Positions 1 through 11,354 of a stretch of 64,000 bases of DNA are shown here, one piece after another (positions within the stretch are counted from its first letter, which is position 1; each line of letters opens with the position of its first letter). The notes under the pieces were generated by a model. It saw only the letters and a list, made by a program, of their open reading frames with translations. It did not search any database and was not told where the DNA came from. Position numbers and translations under genes: made by a program. This stretch comes from Strongylocentrotus droebachiensis (Eukaryota; Echinodermata; Echinoidea; Camarodonta; Strongylocentrotidae), in contig JAVYIG010000092.1 in the NCBI GenBank assembly GCA_035222895.1, positions 62,001 to 126,000 of the forward strand, read 5' to 3'.

Positions 1-340
1 AATCTAATCAGTTCATCTGCTCTGCAAGTAACATACATGATTTAAGTTTGGCAGGAATCCATCAATCGGTTCTTCAGATAACACGATCACAAGCTGTTTT
101 TGCATACCTAATGAGCTCTGTGACCTTTGACCTCGTGACCCCAAAATCTAATCAGTTCATCGGCTCTGCAAGATACATACATGTACATGACCTAAGTTTG
201 GCAGGAATCCATCAATCGGTTCTTCAGATAACGCGATCATGAGAACGGGACGTACGGACGTACAGACGTACAGACGTACGGACGGACGGACAACCCGAAA
301 ACATAATGCCTCCGGCTACTTCGTAACGGAGGCATAAAAA
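1..340 (+). repeat. Tandem DR1-bearing repeat with GGACG tail and terminal hairpin (copy 1, cut by window edge)
   Basis: About two units of a roughly 150-bp repeat containing GTTTGGCAGGAATCCATCAA and TGACCTTTGACCT. They are followed by GGACGTACGGACG-type repeats and a hairpin (TGCCTCCG...CGGAGGCA, 307-334) with an A-rich end. The same arrangement recurs at 5085-5803. Confidence 0.85.
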
Positions 341-344
341 CTGA

Positions 345-1060
345 AGAAACCCCGGCTTATTTTCAAAGCTTTGGAATGGGGTCATGAATTTGGTTCAAAG
401 GAACGTATTGGAAGCATATCAGTTTTACAATACCGGTAGTCAATGATCGTTGTCGCCGTTGAAATCGAGTCTAAAGTGATGAAATTGTAAATATAAACTC
501 TTTATGTTTCATAGCTCCCTCTCAAGAATGATATTACTGTAGCTTTAAAACAATATTTCTTGACTAAATCGACCGATTTGCTATTCCTGTTTGGAAATTA
601 TATTTGGTATCCGAACTGCATATTCTGAGATTTTCATGGTCGCAGCTACCATGGAATGGCCTTAGGCGCTATTTGAAATTTTTATTTCTCAAAAGCTCTT
701 GATTTTGTTGGCCTTAGTGAGCCTTCTGAAAAGTGGCTTGAAGACCCACAAGACTGACATTGTCCAGAACCTTTGTCAGACTGGTGGGCTTTTGGTCTTT
801 AGGGCTATCGGTCTAGTAAACCTGTAAATAGTTCAGAAGTTCCAAAAGACCCATATTGTCAGTCTAGTGGGCTGTAGACAAAATGAAAGTGATATGGAGA
901 CACTTTCTTGTTTCCCTAAGTGATCTCATTTTTCGATAATTGTGTTGTCGAAATACACATACATTTACATGAACACACATCAAGTATCCCTTACATGAAA
1001 CATAACTACTCATACAAGTCATATTGAATATTCATCAAACATACCGGTAAGCCCAAATTA
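345..1060. other. PGM3 intron or flank, no gene seen
   Basis: Noncoding sequence between the DR1 repeat and the mariner-like MITE. I see no exon, RNA gene or recognisable mobile element here. Confidence 0.6.
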
Positions 1061-1066
1061 CATGTA

Positions 1067-1255
1067 CAGTCAAACCTGTCTATAGCGACCACCCAAGGGA
1101 AACACAAAAAGTGGCCTTTGTAGACAGGTTGTCTTTGTAGACAGGTTCCTTTAGTACATGCTTAAATAAGAAACCATTTTCAAGGGAAACAACAAATGTG
1201 GCCTTTGTAGACAGGTGGTCTTATAGACAGGTGGTCACTAAAGCAGGTTTGACTG
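1067..1255. mobile_element. TA-flanked MITE with CAGTCAAACCTG termini
   Basis: A 189-bp element begins CAGTCAAACCTGTCTATAG and ends CAGGTTTGACTG. It is flanked by TA at 1065-1066 and 1256-1257 and contains internal copies of GTAGACAGGTGGTC. The TA duplication fits a Tc1/mariner-type MITE. Confidence 0.85.
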
Positions 1256-1330
1256 TACAAAACAATTCTATGCAATTTTATATTTCTCATGACCGTTTAT
1301 TTCAAAGCACAGTGGGCATGCACTGCTTAC

Positions 1331-1426
1331 CTTGTATCTCTGGCTATAAAGACATTAGCAGGTGCTAAGATGTCAACCTGTGCTTCTTTTACCACTGTCT
1401 TCACTGTACACTCAAGGTCCTCATCG
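1331..1426 (-). CDS. PGM3: PGM3 coding exon 4 (last in window)
   Basis: Encodes [18 protein letters not shown] then [14 protein letters not shown]. The acceptor is TTGCAG and the donor is GTAAGC. I found no further PGM3 exon between 1 and 1330, so the next one is probably outside the window. Confidence 0.93.
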
Positions 1427-2481
1427 CTGCAATCATATTACAGAAAAAGATAGAAACAAATTCAAGAAATCTTACAGATAGTACATGTATTCATTTTTCA
1501 CTTCTGGTAAATATGACAAGTGACATTTCCAAAGAATCATACAATCAACACTGAATGATTGCAACACTACAAAAACATGAATTTAAAAAGTTATGAAGAA
1601 AAGATATATGGACTTGGTTTATTACCATTGAAACTTGTACATTAAGTGCTTTCAGTTTGCATGTCCAGGTTTGCTACTTTTGAAGAAAAGGGGAGCCCAT
1701 TGCATGATTGCATGTTGTTGAATGGAGTATTTCCCCTCAAACCTTGAGAGTATGTAGTATGTACACAAATTTAGTTTGTCTCGATTTGTATTGTTTACAT
1801 CAATATGTTTGTAAATGTTGTATTTATGTTGAAGGGCCTCCATGGAAATCAGTATTTAACTACTGATGGAGCCACTCTACTAAACAAAACGAGATATATA
1901 ATATACAATAAGCGCGTGCTTGACATGACCTTTCGCAGGAAATGCATATTTCTTATTGGACAGACGGTTTCTTGCAACGCCTCTGGTCGCTCCATTGCGT
2001 AGTATTACACCATTTTTTGTTTCTGTTCTCATTCATTTGCTTAGCACCAAAGTTGCAGAGTTAGTTAACCCCGTATTAGAGGTGGGACTAGCCCACTTTG
2101 GTAAATTAGTGTCTGAACAGAGAGCCCCACATATAGTCCTTGGCTAAGCACAATTTTACCAGTGTGAAAAGCACATCTATGTCGGATTGACATGATGCAG
2201 GAAATAAAGAAGAATTGAGGGTACCCTGGCTTTTAATGAAATTGGAACTGCAGCTCTTACTTAAAAACAAAACAAATTAATACAGAGAAAATACTTCTGA
2301 GTCCTATGGGCGTTGCAAGAAAGTTGCAATTGATTGCAAGTTGCACAATTTTCAACTGATATTTGCAATCGATTGCAACTCAACTTTCTTGCGATGCCCC
2401 ACTAGTCTCCTTAATTTCCTAGAATTTTGTTAGGATTAAAGTTATAACAATTAAATTAAGTTCACTAGACCTAGCTATTAT

Positions 2482-2552
<71 letters not shown>

Positions 2553-5500
2553 TAATACAGTGTTGGAAGAAAGTTGATTTGCGATTAATTGCAAATTTGC
2601 AATTAATCGCAAGATTGATTTTGGGGATTTGCAATTGATTGCAAATTTCTTGCAACGCCCCACTAGTGTACCAGTACTATGTAACTTACCTAGAATTTGC
2701 CATCTGAGAAGCATAACCTTCCCAGTCTGGTACCAGCATCTCTCCCATAGGCTCTACTAGCTTCACACCATTATCCTCCTCTGGGTTGTGGGAAGCGGTT
2801 ATCATCACACCAACAGTGGCTGGTATAAAGAGGAAAGGCAAATTAACTATCAATACCTATCACATTTATAATAAAAGGGCTCAGGGTTGGACGGCTCTTT
2901 AAGTGCCTTTTTTAACAAATATTGTTTATTTTTGTTAATTCATGTACCATTTCAAGCCATTTACAAAATATTACGTTTCTGCTTGGTCTACCCACAGCCT
3001 CATACTACAATCTGATGTATTCTGATTACTAAGTCTGCCCCACTTGCCTTTCTTTCTTTCTATCTACAGTATATATATAGAGTGATGAAGTGTGACGTCA
3101 TCAAAAATCTATTTTTAGAATTTCCAAATTTTTCTTTATTTTCCAAAAGAGCATCAAAATAATGTCCAAAATGTCAAAAACCAATTGAATATGTTAAGCA
3201 TTGGCTGAGATATGACTATCTGAATAAATATATTTCCTTTAGGAACTCAGTGTTATTTGCTCTGGCTTGTAATGATTAGGAGCCAAGGCAAATAACATGA
3301 ATTCTCTCACTGACTTTTTATCTCTCTATTTATGATCTATTTATCTCCCTCTTACATTGTATCACAATATTTTGAAATGTAATTTATTTGCTTTCATCAG
3401 AGGGTGTCCTTGTAATTTATTGCTCAGAGCAGTTAATGTACAGTAACATAGATTGTGTAAGTTGAACCACAGCACATGTTGCTTAGTTAGGCTAGCACAC
3501 AATTGAAGCTGAAAAGCCTATGTGGATAATCAGTTCCGTTGAAAATTAGTCTTGACTCTTTATACTTTTCAGCACTTTCCTGCACTTTCCAGCGAAAGTG
3601 ATAAAAGGAACAATGTCATATCAAACAGGGATACTGATATGTAACATTATTGATGGAATCACCCATGTCATGGAGCTGACCATGAAGAACTTTGCACATT
3701 GAGCGCTGTACAGTGAGTTTACACGCTCTCTCTCATTGGCCGATCCGCTCGAGTGGCTTCAAATTTAAGGGAGAGAGGGCCTTCTTAACCTAAGCGCAAC
3801 TTAAGTTCAATGGCAAAGTCAATACGTAATATTACGTCAAACCACAGAGATTTTGTCCTGCTTTAAACAGGTGACGCACTTCACACATAACTGACGCATA
3901 AAATAGAAAAATCAACTAACATCTCAGAATAAATTTCCAGTTTGTACCTTAAATATGACGAAAATGAGAAGTGTTCAAACTTACAAAATAGTTACGTAAT
4001 AATTAAAATTATGTGAAATACTTAAGTGAAAAAATCATAACAAATAGAGGGTTTGACTGAAATGTTGGTATAAAAAAAAAAGAAAATCCAAGCTTGCTCG
4101 TCGTAGAAATATCTTATAGCATTGAGTTAATGGAAAACAGCGATAGCCAATAAGAACTTAGAAGGGCCCTTGTCGGTGCCAATTTAGTAAAATGAGGCTG
4201 TGATTTGCCAAGATCAGATGAACGATTTGCGCATGTGCTAAATGTAAGCTAAAGTTCTACGTGCTGACTGTAAGAATGTAGCAGCATACCTTTTGTCTGT
4301 TTTGACCGAAGTGCCGCAAGAATTCCCATCCTATACATCACAGAATCTAGCAGATTAGCCCTGAAATGAAGACAAAAATGAATAAAATTAACATTAAAAA
4401 GAGGGTCATGCTTGGAGGCCACCTGCCATTGTTTTTGTTTTCTTCCAGTGTAACACTGAAATGTGTTACACTGTATTTATTGCTCTGAAAACATGTCGCA
4501 AGGCAGAGTGGGAGTCTGTGGGACAAGTAATGTTCATCATAAAGGCACCGCATGTGCAGTGCCGCAATGCCCTGTAGAATAATGCAGAAATAGTTTTTGT
4601 CTCAGATTCTGAAACAAAATCCTAGATTTAGCTCATGCTGCAATAATTATAAACCTTTAGGTCAGTCAATGGCCAATCAGAGCACTTGTTTAATATTGGC
4701 AGAGATGCCAAGTTCAAAGATCAGCTATGCGTGACATTTTCATGACTCCTTGGTTTTGGTAGGTTGACCCGGAAATATATCATGTCATAGATTATCAGTT
4801 TGAATGCACAAGATAAAATTGGATAACTCATTTCTTCTTCTTCTTCTTCTTCCAGTGCAAGTACAGTCCTCTGGGTAGAGTATTTTCGTACTATTGTGTA
4901 GTGCTGTGACGAGTGTGCCATGCTGCATTGTGTGAGCCTCCGAAAAAGAGGTCCCAAATGGTTTTAGACTTGAGTAGTAACTAGATGGAATTCGACTGCG
5001 CGCAGTCGAAATGATGCCTCCGTCATAGAGCAATTTTACAAACCAAAACAGAAGAAATTTTTCAAATTCAAGTTCAATTGTAATCCATTAACAGGTTCTC
5101 AGAATATCGTGATTACAAGCAATTTCTCATATACATATATGACCCTTTGATCTTTGACCTCATGACCCAAGAATCTACTCAGTTCATTGGCTCTGCAAGA
5201 TACATACATGATCTAAGTTTGGCAGAAATCCATCAATCTGTTCTAATGATAATGCGATCAAAAGCTATTTTTGCATACATAATGAGCCGTATGACCTTTG
5301 ACCTTGACCTCATGACCCCAAAATCTAATTAGTTCATCGGCTTTACAAGTAACATACATGATCTAAGTTTGGCAGGAATCCATCAATCGGTTCTTGAGAT
5401 AACGCGATCACTAGCTGTTTTTGCATACATAATGAGCCCTGTGACCTTTAACCTTGTGACCCCAAAATCTAATCAGTCCATCGGCTCTGCAAGATACATA

Positions 5501-7175
5501 CATGACCAAAGTTTGGCAGGAATCCATCAATGGGTTCTTCAGATAACGCGATCACGAGCTGTTTTTGCATACATAATGAGCCCTGTGACCTTTGACCTTT
5601 GACCTCGTGACCCCAAAATCTAATCAGTTCATCGGCTCTGCAAGATACATACATGACCAAAGTTTGGCAGGAATCCATCAATTGGTTCTTCAGATAACGC
5701 GATCACGAGAACGGGACGTACGGACGGACGGATTTACGTACGGACGGACGGACAACCCGAAAACATAATGCCTCCGGCTACTTCGTAACGGAGGCATAAA
5801 AAGTGTTCATTGTGCAAGTAACAATAACTCCTTCTCCAGCTAGTTTTGACTGTTGTGTTGTCTACATGTGTCTTCCAGCTTATACACGTAAGTAAGTCCG
5901 TAAATTTCGCGTTTGGAAATAAGTCATAAAAACTTTGATAACTGTACATAGGATAAAAATATACTTCTTTTTTTTCTATCTGATTTATAATTCAGAAAAT
6001 TAGATCTAGATGATAGATCTCATCTAAATAAAGAAAATCGGGGGAGAAAGTTTTGGAGAAAGTTTTTGTAGAAAGTGGTCCAGAATCAGCTCAATCTCTT
6101 CCCCCTGTGCGAGAGCCGTCTGGGATTCCGTCTGGGTATGGGGAATGTCAACAAATGTCAGTTTTATCAAAGAATGACCCATACGATACCAGACGGTTAT
6201 TTCTGTCTAGCGCTAGGGCTAGGCCTACCCCTCTTGTAGTGAGGCAGAAGTTGTTACATTGACTGTGGATGAGTTAACGAACGAAAGAGACAGATATTTT
6301 TGGTCTACCGTAGCCTACTCTAGGCTAACTCCAGGAAGCTCCGACGCCGCTTCAGCGGCTGCATAGGAAAACATTCAAACAGCGGGTTGGACGACATTAT
6401 CTCAAAATATGCAAAGAGAGTAATTACAATTTTGACTTACTAGGTTGCTCGACTCCTCTGGGCATCTCGCTAGCCACTAGCCACTTGAAATTATAATTTG
6501 AAGAAAACAGAAGTACGCACTACCGCGCATGCGTACTTTCTCCTCGCCATGTTGAATCGTTGATACATGGAAGAATCGTCGGGGTAGGATGACGAATCAC
6601 CCCCTTTTTCCCATCGAAGACTTCTTCAAATTATAATTTCAAGTGGCCAGGTAACTCCGGGAAGCTCCAACACCGTGTTGGAGCTTCCCGGAGTTAGTGG
6701 CCAGGGAGATACCCAGAGGAGTCGAGCAACCTTAGATTCTAGTATAATGTATTAGTAAGTCAAAATTGTAAATAGAGGTCTATTAATTCCCTTTGGCTTT
6801 TCCATATTTTGAGATAAATGCCGCCCAACCCGCTGTTTGAATGTTTTCCAATGCAGCCGCTGAAGCTCCGACGCTTCCTGGAGTCAACTCTATATAGGCC
6901 ACTCCAGCAAAGCAGCATAGAGAGTCAATGCTAATGCGTATTGACCTGTAGCACTGCATACTTGGTGTGAGGCAGGTATTATTAGACCTAGATCTATACA
7001 CAAATATTCACACCAAGACTGTGTGCTCCGAGGCCGAGTCTATACGCATATCTGAACAGTAACAGAACAGAGATATTTACCGGCAACGAAATCCTGCGGT
7101 GCCATAAGAATACTTCTGGTCGATAGGTTTACAATGCCGGGAAGATCCTGTAGCTATTTTTTTGAAATACTCCAT
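1331..7175 (-). CDS. PGM3: Phosphoacetylglucosamine mutase, 5' part (coding exons 1-4)
   Basis: PGM3 interconverts GlcNAc-6-phosphate and GlcNAc-1-phosphate in the cytosolic pathway to UDP-GlcNAc. Four exons join in phase on the minus strand: 7081-7175, 4290-4360, 2690-2819 and 1331-1426 (392 nt, about 130 residues). The rest of the gene lies off the left edge. The protein starts [12 protein letters not shown] and contains YGTAGFR (about residues 24-30), which matches the conserved phosphohexomutase N-terminus. The active-site loop [12 protein letters not shown] carries the serine (about residue 65) that is phosphorylated in this family. Exon 4 ends at RDTR, also conserved. All junctions are GT-AG and keep the frame. 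The start is the ATG at 7175, directly upstream of the conserved N-terminal region. ETF1 is the divergent neighbour, with about 6.1 kb between the two start codons. Identification rests on remembered family motifs, so confidence is high but not from a search. Confidence 0.96.
2305..2405. repeat. Palindromic MITE-like repeat (GCAATTGATTGCAA type)
   Basis: GGGCGTTGCAAGAAAGTTGC at the left and the inverted end CAACTTTCTTGCGATGCCCC at the right form a foldback of about 95 bp. The core is GATTGCAA. A related copy lies at 2558-2668. Confidence 0.7.
2480..2549. repeat. (CT)n microsatellite preceded by poly-C
   Basis: Uninterrupted CT dinucleotides after a C run at 2480-2491. Apparent open frames here are arginine/glutamate dinucleotide artefacts. 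Confidence 0.95.
2558..2668. repeat. Second palindromic MITE-like repeat, related to 2305-2405
   Basis: Contains TTGGAAGAAAGTTGATTTGC and ends TTCTTGCAACGCCCCACTAG. The terminal words are shared with 2305-2405. It lies close to the PGM3 exon 3 donor at 2690. Confidence 0.65.
2690..2819 (-). CDS. PGM3: PGM3 coding exon 3 (active-site serine loop)
   Basis: Encodes [17 protein letters not shown] followed by [18 protein letters not shown]. The TASHNP loop holds the phosphoserine of alpha-D-phosphohexomutases. The acceptor is ACCAG and the donor is GTAAGT. Confidence 0.97.
2860..4280. other. PGM3 intron 2, no recognised feature
   Basis: AT-rich intronic sequence between exons 3 and 2. No exon, RNA gene or defined mobile element is recognised. 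Confidence 0.6.
4290..4360 (-). CDS. PGM3: PGM3 coding exon 2
   Basis: Encodes [20 protein letters not shown] and QTK. The acceptor is TTTCAG and the donor is GTATGC. The helix with [16 protein letters not shown] matches the family segment that precedes the active-site loop. Confidence 0.95.
4830..4851. repeat. (TTC)n microsatellite
   Basis: Short run of about seven TTC triplets in PGM3 intron 1. Confidence 0.9.
5085..5803 (+). repeat. Tandem DR1-bearing repeat with GGACG tail and hairpin (copy 2)
   Basis: Four to five diverged units of about 150 bp, each with GTTCATCGGCTCTGCAAG-like and GGCAGGAATCCATCAAT-like words. They are followed by GGACGGACGG repeats and the TGCCTCCG/CGGAGGCA hairpin. 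TGACCTTTGACCT occurs at 5292-5304, 5586-5598 and 5593-5605 (overlapping), with a one-base variant at 5442-5454. Confidence 0.9.
6326..6893. mobile_element. Foldback element with long inverted arms in PGM3 intron 1
   Basis: The left arm (about 6326-6510) starts with ACTCCAGGAAGCTCCGACGC. The right arm (about 6620-6893) ends with the inverted copy, GACGCTTCCTGGAGT. Both arms share the AAACATTCAAACAGCGGGTT block. A 45-bp internal palindrome lies at about 6652-6696. No clear target-site duplication was identified. Confidence 0.8.
7081..7175 (-). CDS. PGM3: PGM3 coding exon 1
   Basis: Begins at the ATG (7175) and encodes [15 protein letters not shown] through YGTAGFRC. It ends in phase 2 at a GTAAAT donor, and the split arginine codon is completed by exon 2. 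Confidence 0.95.
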
Positions 7176-7239
7176 TTTCCCTGCTGAGCCTCAGTAGTAG
7201 TGTTAGATTACTGCGATGAGACATCTAGCTCTACAGTGT

Positions 7240-7570
7240 GAGCCAATACGATTTGCCCTGCTCTATCGGCGCGCGATATGCGCCTGGCCTAGCCTCTAGA
7301 TGCAAACGTAACGTAACACGTTGATCCTGGCCGGAATCTATGAGACGCCGTTAGTAGACTTATTATATACACCAATTATTTATAAAATTGTAAATCATTA
7401 TTTACCAATTATTTATATACGATGCAATAAAAAGTGTATGATTATTTATAAATAATCACTATATCCATTATATATGTGAATAATGTTGTTAATATAGATC
7501 TATCCATAATATTCAAATAATAATGTTCACATAAATTATATATGAACAATGATTACACAAATAACACAAT
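7240..7570. other. PGM3 upstream region
   Basis: Upstream of the PGM3 start codon. There is a short CpG-richer patch at about 7258-7345, then AT-rich TTATTTATA repeats. It could hold the PGM3 promoter, but no TATA box or initiator can be assigned with confidence. Confidence 0.4.
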
Positions 7571-7599
7571 ATTAGTTGCCCCCAAAATGTGAAAAATTA

Positions 7600-8000
7600 C
7601 GTGAGGTGAAGGGGCACTTATCAGAGATGTTAAGAGGCCCTTCAAGTACATGCAAAAGGCCACTAACCTGAGATGAAAAGGGGCACTTGTGAGAATTGAA
7701 AGGGGCACTTATTACAAAGAAAAATGCGCACTTGTTAAATGAAAAGGGGCACCTATGATATTTTGATAGAGGCATCTATCAGAGGAGTAAAGAAGGGGCA
7801 TTTATGAAAAGGGGAAGTGGTTCTTAACTCCTTATTAAAAAAGAAAAGGGGCATTTATTTAAAAAAAAAAGGGGGGGCATGTGTCAAATAAAAATTAGCA
7901 TCTCTCAGATTTGAATAGGGGGAATTATCATAGGTGAAGTGGCACTTATCAGAGGTGGTAAGAGGACACTTTACCCATGTAAAAAGTGGCACTTTAGAAG
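7600..8000. repeat. Degenerate minisatellite with GGGGCACTTAT core
   Basis: Repeated AAAGGGGCACTTAT, AAAGGGGCACTTGT and GTGGCACTTATCAGAGGT words, spaced about 25-40 bp, with homopolymer interruptions. Both strands have frequent stops. Confidence 0.75.
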
Positions 8001-9039
8001 GTACCTGAAAAAGTGTGGGGGAGGCACATGTGTCCACCCCTCCCGGCCCCCACTCAGTGTTATTTAGGGTATGCGTATACGTATGCAAGGGGTTCCCTCC
8101 CTTTGAACGCACCCCCTAAGTCCGGTGTGTAAGTCAAACTAGGCCATTCTCAAGAACCTTGGTTTTCCGTTTTAACCTATGCAACGGTAACGTTTTGATT
8201 TGAACCCTTCCTTCTTTACACAATAATCCGCTAATTAGTGTACATAATATTGTTCATCTAAGCTCCAACTCCAAGGCTCAAGGCCGATATCTAGCTAGAT
8301 AGGAATATCCGTCTCAGACCGTCTGGTTGGGGGTCTTTTTTTTTTAAAATACATATTTTGACTTTTTTTGTGAGTCCAATCTCACCCAACACAAATTTAC
8401 ACAATATACAGGAAAAAGATTATTTGGAGATAACTATATAGGGTAGGTGCAGGGAATTGGAGACCACCAAGCTTGAACCCATCACTGTCTGTCCGTGTTG
8501 GCTCCAATAGTGCCATAGCGCCATTTGTGGCCTTTAACAACACTACTGCATATATCCAATTCATTTCGAAGACTACAATGTGCTCTTTCTCTGAGAAAAT
8601 TGGCAAAATTGACCAAGGTAACCAATTTTGATCGTAAAATTTTGCTCTGATATAAAAACACAATTTTCACTGAATGCTGTGGTGTATGCAGATATTTAGG
8701 GGTGGCTCTTAAAGGTACTATGTCCCATTTGCAGGCCCAAAAAATGAAAAGGTTAAATTTCAACGGCATTTCAATATACTAATTTAGAACTTCCCTAGAA
8801 TTTTCCCTTGAAAATGTCTTTAATTAGGAAAATACCGACTATTAGTTGTCGAATTGACTTAAGAGCTATATAGAGCCAGTAAGTAATAGTCTGACTTTTC
8901 AGACCATTGTACTGAATGGTACAGAATTATATTGTGTCGTTTAATATGTACATTGCGTGAAAGGATGTACTAGCTAGCAGAAAATAGAGCATGCAGGGGA
9001 AGGTTGGCTCATGAAAGTGAGAGTGATGAAGCGAATGGA

Positions 9040-9099
9040 GTAGAGAGAGAGAGAGGGGGGTGGGTTTGGAGAAAAGGGGAGGTACAAAGAGAGAAAGGA

Positions 9100-9130
<31 letters not shown>

Positions 9131-9131
9131 C
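9040..9131. repeat. (GA)n purine-rich microsatellite
   Basis: Imperfect GAGAGA tract with GGGG and AAAG interruptions. Another short GAGAGA run lies at about 9309-9326. Confidence 0.9.
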
Positions 9132-9577
9132 AGCGCGCAGGGAATGGAATGATCATAATTAAATAAACATATTATTCCTAATTACATGTAATACATTAAT
9201 GAAAATTAAAAGAGTCAGATTTCGGCGAGACAACAATAATCATACAAGTACATGCTAGAAGAGAAAAGGGAAGGTTAAAAGAAAAAAAAGAAGGAGAGAA
9301 GTTTGAAGAGAGAGAGAGAGAGAGATGGGGGTCGTTTGTTGTGAATGTCGAGTATGCCGAGGACAGTCAATGACCCGATGCTGGTTTGTTAATTGTCCAT
9401 GTACAGAAATATTTTGGGCCACATTGTTTTAAAATCGTTTCAAAATTACAGTAAGTTCATTGGCTGCATATATCTCTTTCAAAAAGTGTTTGAACTAACA
9501 ATAACAATCCCATTTTCATTCAAATTGTATTTGAAATGTCTTGATTTGTTACTGTCCCTTAATTCCTGCACATGTAG

Positions 9578-10370
9578 GTTTGTTTGTTTGTTTGTTTTAT
9601 TTATTCACCATATAAAATAACTGTTTACAGATATAGCAGGAACAATGCATAAGCAAAAAAAATTTGAAGCGCAACGTCCCTGATAGGTAAAAAATAGAAC
9701 ACGGCTTAAAATAAGACATTCGTTACAAAAAATAAAACAAAATACAAAAAACATGCCCCTTAACGTATTTGAATAACAAGCAAAAACAAGAAAATACACA
9801 TCACCTCTTATTGACATAACTAGCATTATACAAAATGTACCTCAAAAGTTAACAATTATATTTTAAGAGAAATAACTCCTTCATTTTCTTTTTAAATAAC
9901 AGTAATGGTTTTACAAGCTCGTATTTCAGGAGGCAAAGCGTTCCAAATGTCAGGACCTACATATCTAATTGATCTTTGGGCTAGGGCGCTCCATGGCGTA
10001 AACAAATGGAAATCAGAAGAATGTCTGGTTGGCAGGGTAGTTGTGAATGTCTCTATTTCGAGTAAAATCGTTACAAAATGATAAAGGCAGTTCTTTTTTT
10101 ATTAAGTCGGTACATGAACACTGCAATTTGCATAAGATGAATATCAGTAACTTTCAAAGTTCTCAATATGCAAAATAATGGGTCAGTGTTATCAAAGTAC
10201 CCAGAGCCACAACAAAGTCTCATGGCTCTCTTTTGCAATCTCAAGATACCATCAGTATTTTCTCTATTAATGGCCCATACAATGTTACAGTAAGAAATAC
10301 GTGAATGAATGAAAGAATTGTAAATAATGAATAAAATACTAAGTGGAACAAAAGGCCTTAACTTGTACAT
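9578..10370 (-). pseudogene. 5'-truncated LINE, C-terminal reverse-transcriptase fragment
   Basis: On the minus strand 10370-10071 encodes YNSFIHSRISYCNIVWAI, LQKRAMRLCCGSGYFDN and LMQIAVFMYRLNKK. These match the C-terminal part of non-LTR reverse transcriptases of the Jockey/CR1-like type. Downstream the homology continues in shifted frames, with TRHSSDFHLFTPW and SIRYVGPDIWNALPPEIR. A 3' end with AAATAAAACAAACAAACAAA follows, ending near 9578. The frameshifts and 5' truncation make it a dead copy. Confidence 0.8.
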
Positions 10371-10625
10371 GATAATGAGTGACCTTTGGTGCTGACGTCA
10401 TTAATCATTGTTATCTTATTAATCAGTTGCATTATGCCCACAATTTTGTTACCAAATAAAGAGAAGAAGTTACTGAAGAGAATACAAAACTTTCTGTATG
10501 TGTAACATTTTTCATGTTTATGTAAATTATGTAAATGTGCTTAAGGGTCTCCTATTCCCTGCACCTACCCTAGACGTAGAAGTAATCTCCGAAAGAAATA
10601 GACTGATCTTTTCTTCGGTCCATAC

Positions 10626-11340
10626 CAGGGGCGGCGATCCCGGGGGGACGGGGGGGGGGGGACACGTCCCCCCCCCCCATAATTCTTTTTAGGGAGGAAT
10701 CCTCCCCCCTCAATTTTGAAAAAGTGCACACAAAAATGTATAGCAAATACTGACTACATGCACGGACTGCAACACACTTTTATGCTCTAAAGGGCCCAAT
10801 AGTGCAGCGTTTAGACAAATAAAAATGCAAACATCTTGGTAGCTACGCTATACCTCGCATAATATCCTTCAAAATCTACAAGTAAATACCGAGAAAAGTG
10901 AAGTGTGAAAAAAGTACATTTCTTGTTTTTATACTATAGTTTCGCTAAGGAATGTAATTTTGTAATACAAGAAAACTTCAAAAACCTGTGAGGGGGTGGT
11001 CACTTTCTTCACCTTCACCCCTGTCATTCACTATGCTCCCTCGAACATGCATACTGATGGGGGGGGGGGCTTGGGGGCTCTGCCCCCTGGACCCCACCAG
11101 GGGCCCTAAGGCGAGCCCCTGGTTGCTCATCTGACCGTAATTAAATGCCTAAAACGCCTGAGCTTCCGGGGGCTCTGCCCCTAGACCCCACCAAGCGCCC
11201 TACTCTGAGGCGGCCCGTGGATGCTGATCTGACCGTAATTAAATGCTTAAAACCTGAGCTTCTATGATGGGGCTCCGCCCTTGACCCCCGCCTGGAAGTT
11301 TGTCCCCCCCCCCGGTCATGAAAAGAATCGCCGCCCCATG
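10626..11340. mobile_element. hAT-like MITE with CAGGGGCGGCGAT termini
   Basis: Starts CAGGGGCGGCGATCCCGG. The inverted right end is ATCGCCGCCCCATG. The 8-bp flanks are GTCCATAC (10618-10625) and GTCTATAC (11341-11348), one mismatch. The interior has G/C homopolymers, GGGCTCTGCCCC words and no frame. The 8-bp duplication suggests hAT. Confidence 0.75.
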
Positions 11341-11354
11341 GTCTATACTATCCG

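Larger units (their letters stand above)
8441..10570. mobile_element. TA-flanked 2.1-kb element with GGGTAGGTGCAGGGAAT termini
   Basis: GGGTAGGTGCAGGGAATTGG at 8441 is repeated inverted at the right end (ATTCCCTGCACCTACCC, ending 10570). TA lies at both flanks (8439-8440 and 10571-10572). The body holds GA microsatellites and a LINE 3' fragment. No transposase frame was found, so it is a non-autonomous or decayed TA-target element. Confidence 0.7.

Noticed and set aside
2419-2714. Frames with long RERERE or similar runs
   Set aside because: Translation of the (CT)n microsatellite.
10394-10401. TGACGTCA as an ETF1 or PGM3 promoter CRE
   Set aside because: It lies within the TA-flanked repeat element about 3 kb from either start. 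No other promoter signal is nearby.
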